Assembly: GCA_934500855.1 (NCBI GenBank)
Contig: CAKSUH010000037.1
Location: 1-10,154, forward strand
Origin: an uncultured Eubacteriales bacterium
Lineage (GTDB): Bacteria > Bacillota > Clostridia > Oscillospirales > CAG-272
Length of the DNA: 10,154 bases
Reading direction: 5' to 3'
Shown: positions 6,366-10,154 of the stretch, piece by piece
How the letters are laid out: each line of letters begins with the position of its first letter
Position numbering within the stretch: position 1 is the stretch's first letter
The notes under the pieces: model-generated
Databases searched by the model: none
What the model was told of the DNA's origin: nothing
The model's input: the letters and a program-made list of their open reading frames with translations, nothing else
Translations under genes and position numbers: made by a program

Positions 6366-7723
6366 AGGGGATGACAGGAGAACTGTACAGGCTGTCGCAG
6401 GCCCTCGCCGACGGAAAAACGACCGCGCGGGAATTGACCGAGCGGTCGCTTTCGCGGATTGCGGAGAGCGAGAAAACGCTGCGTGCCTTTATCACCGTTG
6501 ACTGTGAGGGGGCGCGCCGCGCGGCGGCGGAATCGGACGAAAGACGGGCGGCGGGGCATCCCCGCTCGCCTTATGACGGCATCCCGTATGCCGCTAAAGA
6601 CAACTTCGAGACGGCGGGTTTGCGCACAACCTGTGCATCGAAGCTTTTGGAAAATCACATATCGGACCGTGATGCGGAGACGGTGGCGGTCATGCGCCGC
6701 GCGGGCTTTGTTCTTGTCGGAAAGACCAACATGGATGAGTTCGCCATGGGGTCGGTTACGGCGGCGTCGGCATTCGGCGCATCGCACAATCCGCATGACC
6801 CCGCGCGAACCTGCGGCGGTTCGTCCGGTGGCTCTGCGGCGGCGGTTGCGGTCGGAGATGTGACGGTCGCGCTCGGCTCGGATACGGGCGGTTCGGTCCG
6901 TCAGCCTGCGGCGTTCTGCGGTACGGTCGGTGTCAAACCCACCTATGGATTGCTGTCACGGTCGGGGCTTGCCGCGTTTGCGCCCTCACTTGACACCGTG
7001 GGAATTGTGGCGGGAACCGTTGCCGACGCGGCGGTACTGACCGAACTGCTTTCGGACCGCGCGGCAAGCTGTACCGATCGCATCGGCGCAGGAGTGAGCG
7101 GTTTGCGCGTCGGGGTGATTCGGGACGGCGGAAATACGGCGGCGGTGAATGCGATGCTGGAGAATGCCGCAGGCGTGCTGACGGACGGCGGCGCGGCGGT
7201 TGAACAGGTCGTATTTCCGTTCCGAGACGAGGCGGCAATTACTTATCGCATTCTGGCATATGCCGAGGGCGTGTCCACGCTTTCGGAATACGGAAAAGCG
7301 GACTCCGCAGACGCGTCGGATGCGGTGCGCGGCGCGGGCTTCGGATATGAGGTCAAGCGGAGGCTGTTGTTCGGCGCGCTGATGACTTCGGAAGCGGAAA
7401 AGCACACGCTTGCCGCTGCGCGTGAGATGCGGGAGCGAATCCGAAGGCAGTATACGGAACTGTTTGCCCGCTACGATGTTCTTCTGCGTGCAACGGCGCC
7501 CTTCGGAGCGTTCCGCTTGGACGAAAAGCTGACAACCCGCGAGGGCTGTGATATGGATTATGCCACGGTTTGCGAAAGTCTTGCGGGTGTTCCGGCAATG
7601 TCGGTCCCGTTCGGACTTGACGGAAACGGAATGCCGCTCGGCGTGCAGATTTCGGCACCGTGGAAAGAAGAGAGCAGGATGTTCGGCATCGGCGCTTATC
7701 TGGAGGAGCGGAAATCGATATGA
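6362..7723 (+). CDS. gatA: amidase-signature protein, probable GatA subunit
   Basis: Amidase-signature enzyme, most likely the glutaminase subunit of tRNA-dependent amidotransferase GatCAB. From ATG 6362 it has 453 residues, about 30 fewer than most GatA. The N-terminal half is orthodox: YAAKDNFETAG with Lys79, GKTNMDEFAMGS, TCGGSSGGSAAA with cis-Ser154, SDTGGSVRQPAAFCGTVG with nucleophile Ser178, and KPTYGLLSRSGLAAFAPSLDTVG. These three positions coincide with the catalytic numbering I recall for Staphylococcus aureus GatA. The C-terminal half departs from the family: RFDGIRYG and the YYDAYY motif are not seen, although EVKRRLLFG (330-338) and an Asp399 aligned with the glutamine-binding Asp are kept. 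It overlaps gatC by ATGA. ATG 6371 is a second possible start. No gatB follows. Confidence 0.87.
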   Translation: MKGMTGELYRLSQALADGKTTARELTERSLSRIAESEKTLRAFITVDCEGARRAAAESDERRAAGHPRSPYDGIPYAAKDNFETAGLRTTCASKLLENHISDRDAETVAVMRRAGFVLVGKTNMDEFAMGSVTAASAFGASHNPHDPARTCGGSSGGSAAAVAVGDVTVALGSDTGGSVRQPAAFCGTVGVKPTYGLLSRSGLAAFAPSLDTVGIVAGTVADAAVLTELLSDRAASCTDRIGAGVSGLRVGVIRDGGNTAAVNAMLENAAGVLTDGGAAVEQVVFPFRDEAAITYRILAYAEGVSTLSEYGKADSADASDAVRGAGFGYEVKRRLLFGALMTSEAEKHTLAAAREMRERIRRQYTELFARYDVLLRATAPFGAFRLDEKLTTREGCDMDYATVCESLAGVPAMSVPFGLDGNGMPLGVQISAPWKEESRMFGIGAYLEERKSI

Positions 7724-8235
7724 ACGGATATGAAGTTACGCCCCAATATAAAAGTACGGCGGAAAAGGTGCTGGTCTCACTGGCGCTGATTTTTGCGGCG
7801 GCGTCTTTCGGCGCATCGCGCGTGAACGGCATCCCGTACCCCGCGATCTTTCAGTTTGCGGCGGTGGTTTTCCTTGTGGCGGCATTCGTGATTGCGAACA
7901 AAAGCCTGCTTCGGAGTTATACCTACACGGTCACCGAGCCGGACGGAGAGGGCAGGCGGGATTTTCTGATCACCGAGCATTACGGCAAGAAGCATACCGC
8001 GGTCTGCCGGGTGGAGATGTCGCAGGTCCTGTCGGCGGAAACGGTTTCGGTGCGGGATAAAGCGAAGCTCCGCGAGGCGGAACGGGCGGCGAATGTGGTC
8101 TATCGATACCTGACCCCCCTGTTTCCCTCCGAGGTCCTGCTGGTGACTCTGCAGACGGGAGATGCGGTCACGCTTTTGCGCCTTCCTGCCGAAAAGGGAC
8201 TTGAAACCGCGCTTCTTACACTGAAACGGCAATAA
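7720..8235 (+). CDS. uncharacterised two-TM membrane protein coupled to gatA
   Basis: I do not recognise this 171-residue protein. Two hydrophobic segments lie near the N-terminus (about 16-33 and 39-59), separated by a tight RVNGIPYP turn, so both the short N-terminus and the large C-terminal part should be on the same side, probably the cytoplasm. The C-terminal domain (62-171) alternates strand-like stretches (YTYTVTEPDG, RDFLITEHYG, TAVCRVEMSQVLSAETV, SEVLLVTLQTGDAVTLLRL) and ends in a helix. That layout recalls bacterial PH-like domains behind a two-TM anchor, but this is only a shape argument. The start overlaps the gatA stop (ATGA, 7720-7723), with GGAGGAG at 7702-7708, so it is likely translated together with gatA. 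No signal peptide or catalytic motif is evident. Confidence 0.85.
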   Translation: MNGYEVTPQYKSTAEKVLVSLALIFAAASFGASRVNGIPYPAIFQFAAVVFLVAAFVIANKSLLRSYTYTVTEPDGEGRRDFLITEHYGKKHTAVCRVEMSQVLSAETVSVRDKAKLREAERAANVVYRYLTPLFPSEVLLVTLQTGDAVTLLRLPAEKGLETALLTLKRQ

Positions 8236-8248
8236 TTGTCCGATTTTT
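8227..8248 (+). terminator. weak possible terminator at the end of the mnmE-gatCA unit
   Basis: CGGCAA and TTG-T-CCG can pair around a 3-base loop with one bulge, followed by ATTTTT. The structure spans the stop codon of the membrane protein gene. The stem is short, so this is a weak call. Confidence 0.3.
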
Positions 8249-8261
8249 GCCCATTTGTGTC

Positions 8262-8290
8262 TTGAATCGAAGCAGGAAATGTCTTATAAT
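8262..8290 (+). promoter_or_regulatory. promoter of the isomerase-oxidoreductase unit
   Basis: TTGAAT (8262-8267), a 17-base spacer and TATAAT (8285-8290) form a strong housekeeping promoter. Transcription should begin near 8297 and leave a leader of about 68 bases. The promoter separates the housekeeping genes on the left from the catabolic pair on the right. Confidence 0.87.
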
Positions 8291-8299
8291 GGTACTGTA

Positions 8300-8335
8300 A
8301 CGGAGAACGGTTCCGCCTGTTGCGCGGAAACGGAG
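8300..8335 (+). promoter_or_regulatory. small leader hairpin with flanking repeats
   Basis: TTCCGC (8311-8316) pairs with GCGGAA (8324-8329) around a 7-base loop. The hairpin is flanked by two copies of ACGGAG (8300-8305 and 8330-8335). It lies at the start of the transcript from the 8262-8290 promoter. It could be an operator or only a 5' stabilising hairpin; nothing here identifies a ligand or regulator. Confidence 0.35.
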
Positions 8336-8364
8336 CTTCCAAATACAGAAAGGAACGATAAACT

Positions 8365-9186
8365 ATGAAGAAATTTCCGGTTGCGATCCAAGTCTACTCG
8401 GTCAGAGATGACGCACAGGCGAATCTGTTCGGAACGCTGAAAAAGCTTAAGGAAATGGGCTATGACGGTGTGGAATTTGCCGGTCTTTACGGACACACGC
8501 CCGAGGAAGTCCGCGATATGTGCCGGGCGCTTGATCTGGTACCGCTGTCGGCTCATGTTCCGTATCTTGATATGGTGAAGGACCCCGAGGGTGTTCTGGG
8601 CGCTTACAAAACCATCGGTTGCCGCTATGTCGCGGTTCCGTATCTGACCCCCGAATACAGACCCGGTACCCCCGCATTCCCGGAGGTCATCAGGAATGTC
8701 GCTATGCTTGGTGAGGTTTGCAACAAACTCGGAATGACGCTTCTTTACCATAACCACGATTTTGAATTTACAAAGCTCGACGGCAAGTATGCGTTGGATG
8801 TTCTGTACGAAGAGGTTCCCGCAAACCTGCTCCAGACCGAACTGGATACCTGTTGGGTCAATGTCGGCGGCGAAGATCCGGCGGCTTACCTGACAAAGTA
8901 CAGCGGAAGAGCGCCCGTCCTGCACCTGAAGGATTTTGTGGGCAGCAAGTCGGAGAATATGTATAAGCTGATCGGCATCGACGACAAGGAAAAGAGCGAA
9001 ACGAGCGAGAAGTTCGCGTTCCGCCCCGTTGGCTACGGCAAACAGGACTTCCCGAAGATTCTCGCGGCGGCGGAACCTGCGGGTGTGCAGTGGGTCGTGG
9101 TGGAGCAGGATGCTCCGACCAAGGAAAACACGCCGATGGAATGCGCCGAAATGAGCCGCAAGTATCTGAAGAGCATCGGTTGCTGA
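8365..9186 (+). CDS. sugar phosphate isomerase/epimerase family TIM-barrel protein
   Basis: Member of the xylose-isomerase-like TIM-barrel family (AP_endonuc_2 fold), related to IolE/IolI and ketose epimerases. The 273 residues start with a beta1 strand FPVAIQVYSVRDD (4-16) and continue with GYDGVEFAGLYG (32-43), LSAHVPYLDM (61-70), LLYHNHDFEF (126-135), TELDTCWVNVGG (158-169), VLHLKDF (185-191) and WVVVEQD (ending 249). Glu159/Asp161, His187 and Glu247 are plausible divalent metal or catalytic residues by family pattern, but I cannot assign each role. GAAAGGA (8348-8354) precedes ATG 8365. Its partner is the dehydrogenase 38 bases downstream, a common arrangement for catabolism of inositols or oxidised sugars. 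The substrate cannot be told from sequence. Confidence 0.9.
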   Translation: MKKFPVAIQVYSVRDDAQANLFGTLKKLKEMGYDGVEFAGLYGHTPEEVRDMCRALDLVPLSAHVPYLDMVKDPEGVLGAYKTIGCRYVAVPYLTPEYRPGTPAFPEVIRNVAMLGEVCNKLGMTLLYHNHDFEFTKLDGKYALDVLYEEVPANLLQTELDTCWVNVGGEDPAAYLTKYSGRAPVLHLKDFVGSKSENMYKLIGIDDKEKSETSEKFAFRPVGYGKQDFPKILAAAEPAGVQWVVVEQDAPTKENTPMECAEMSRKYLKSIGC

Positions 9187-9224
9187 ACCGATTTCTACAT
9201 TTTATTTAACGGAGGAGTTTTACA

Positions 9225-10154
9225 ATGGGATTGGATGATTTCAAGGTCAATCAGGAAGTCAAAACGATTGACGCAAGCAAGAAGCTCAGAATCGCTATCA
9301 TCGGTTGCGGATGGATCGCGGACGCGCATATGAAGTCCTACCTCAATCAGCCTGATGTGGAGATCGTTGCGGGCGCGGATCTGATTCCGGGCAAGGCGAA
9401 GGCGTTTATGGAGAAGTACGGTCTGACCGATGTCAAGACCGATTATGCTTCGCACAAGGAACTGCTGGACGACAAGAGCCTGAAACTGGACGCAGTCTCT
9501 GTCTGCACCTATAACCGCCAGCACGCGGCTCCCGCGATCTATGCGCTGGAAAAGGGCGTGAATGTTCTGCTGGAAAAGCCCTTTACCGTCACGCTGGACG
9601 AGGCGGTTGAGGTCATGAAAGCGGAGAAGAAGAGCGGGAAGATCCTGTCCATCGGATTCCAGCCCAGAATGGACGCAAATATGAAGATGATCAAGAAGAT
9701 CGTCGAGTCCGGAGCGCTGGGAAAGATCTACTACATCCAGACGGGTGGCGGTCGCCGTCGCGGAATTCCGACGCCGTTCGGTACTTCCTTCATTGAAAAG
9801 GACACGGCGGGCATCGGTGCGCTGGGTGATATTGGTTGTTACTCGCTGGATATGGTTCTCAATGCCATCGGCTATCCGAAGCCGCTGACGGTTTCGGGCT
9901 ACAAGTCCGCGTTCTTCGGCACGGATCCGAACTACTCGCACTATCAGCATATCGGTCATCCCGAATACGCAAAGAAATTCGGCGTGGATGACTTCGCCGC
10001 GGCGTTTATCCGTCTTGAGGGCGGCATCATCCTTGACTTCCGTATCGCATGGGCGATGAACCTCGACACGCCCGGTGATACCATCATCATGGGTACCAAT
10101 GGAAGTCTGAGAATTCCTTCCACCGAATGCTGGACCGGCACGGTCGGCGGTCCC
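9225..10154 (+). CDS. Gfo/Idh/MocA family oxidoreductase (partial, runs off the right edge)
   Basis: NAD(P)-dependent sugar or polyol dehydrogenase of the Gfo/Idh/MocA family. The frame is open through the last base of the window, giving 310 residues without a stop. A 20-residue lead precedes the Rossmann strand LRIAIIGCGWIADAH (21-35) with the GxGxxA nucleotide loop. It continues with VSVCTYNRQHAAPAIYALEKG (91-111) and LLEKPFTV (115-122), where Lys118 is the conserved EKP lysine. In the C-terminal domain, RRRGIPTPFG and GDIGCYSLD (201-209) correspond to the family's substrate-binding GxxxDxGxHxxD region, with Tyr206 in the usual histidine place. GGAGGAG at 9211-9217 gives an ideal start at ATG 9225. 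It probably acts with the upstream isomerase in one pathway; the substrate is unknown. Confidence 0.93.
   Translation, partial: MGLDDFKVNQEVKTIDASKKLRIAIIGCGWIADAHMKSYLNQPDVEIVAGADLIPGKAKAFMEKYGLTDVKTDYASHKELLDDKSLKLDAVSVCTYNRQHAAPAIYALEKGVNVLLEKPFTVTLDEAVEVMKAEKKSGKILSIGFQPRMDANMKMIKKIVESGALGKIYYIQTGGGRRRGIPTPFGTSFIEKDTAGIGALGDIGCYSLDMVLNAIGYPKPLTVSGYKSAFFGTDPNYSHYQHIGHPEYAKKFGVDDFAAAFIRLEGGIILDFRIAWAMNLDTPGDTIIMGTNGSLRIPSTECWTGTVGGP

Noticed and set aside
8297..8364. Riboswitch in the leader of the isomerase gene
   Set aside because: The leader is under 70 bases, with one small hairpin and no aptamer signature that I recognise.
1..10154. CRISPR arrays, tRNA or rRNA genes, transposases, toxin-antitoxin or defence genes
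   Set aside because: No regularly spaced repeats, cloverleaf, rRNA motifs or protein motifs of these systems were seen on either strand.

Overview
The window looks like a piece of a moderately GC-rich Bacillota chromosome, most likely an uncultured, possibly gut-associated, clostridial lineage. The grounds are a Firmicute-type L34/RNase P/YidD/YidC/Jag cluster, consensus sigma-A-type promoters, strong AGGAG ribosome sites and clostridial sequence character in the proteins. The lineage is inferred; there is no rRNA or other direct marker.

Layout. 37-1068 (minus) is holA, the clamp-loader delta subunit, transcribed away from the rest. A short divergent region (1069-1278) carries one near-consensus promoter in each direction around T-tracts. 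To its right is the conserved cluster rpmH (L34), rnpA (RNase P protein), yidD, yidC and jag/khpB. rnpA-yidD and yidD-yidC are each joined by a 4-base ATGA overlap. A hairpin sits between rpmH and rnpA. After jag comes a 274-base gap without a gene that holds five perfect-stem inverted repeats, resembling a dispersed palindromic element. Then come mnmE, a short gatC, a gatA with an atypical C-terminal half, and an unrecognised two-TM protein; the last two are again joined to their predecessors by ATGA overlaps. A second strong promoter (8262-8290) starts a new unit: a sugar-phosphate isomerase/epimerase-type TIM-barrel protein and a Gfo/Idh/MocA oxidoreductase that runs off the right edge.

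How the genes fit together. The left two thirds is housekeeping: ribosome and RNase P biogenesis (rpmH, rnpA), membrane protein insertion (yidD, yidC), an RNA-binding partner of the insertase gene (jag), tRNA wobble modification (mnmE) and tRNA-dependent amidation (gatCA). In many Firmicutes this cluster lies next to dnaA/oriC and continues from mnmE into mnmG. Here holA takes the dnaA side, gatCA takes the mnmG place, and I see no DnaA-box cluster, so the origin neighbourhood looks rearranged. The right end is a catabolic pair for a sugar or polyol whose identity cannot be read from the sequence.

I did not find a clear new defence, mobile or RNA-guided system. The points most worth a second look are the hairpin array at 4470-4697, a glutamate in YidC where the groove arginine/lysine is expected, the short GatC with an atypical GatA and no adjacent gatB, and the uncharacterised membrane protein translationally coupled to gatA.
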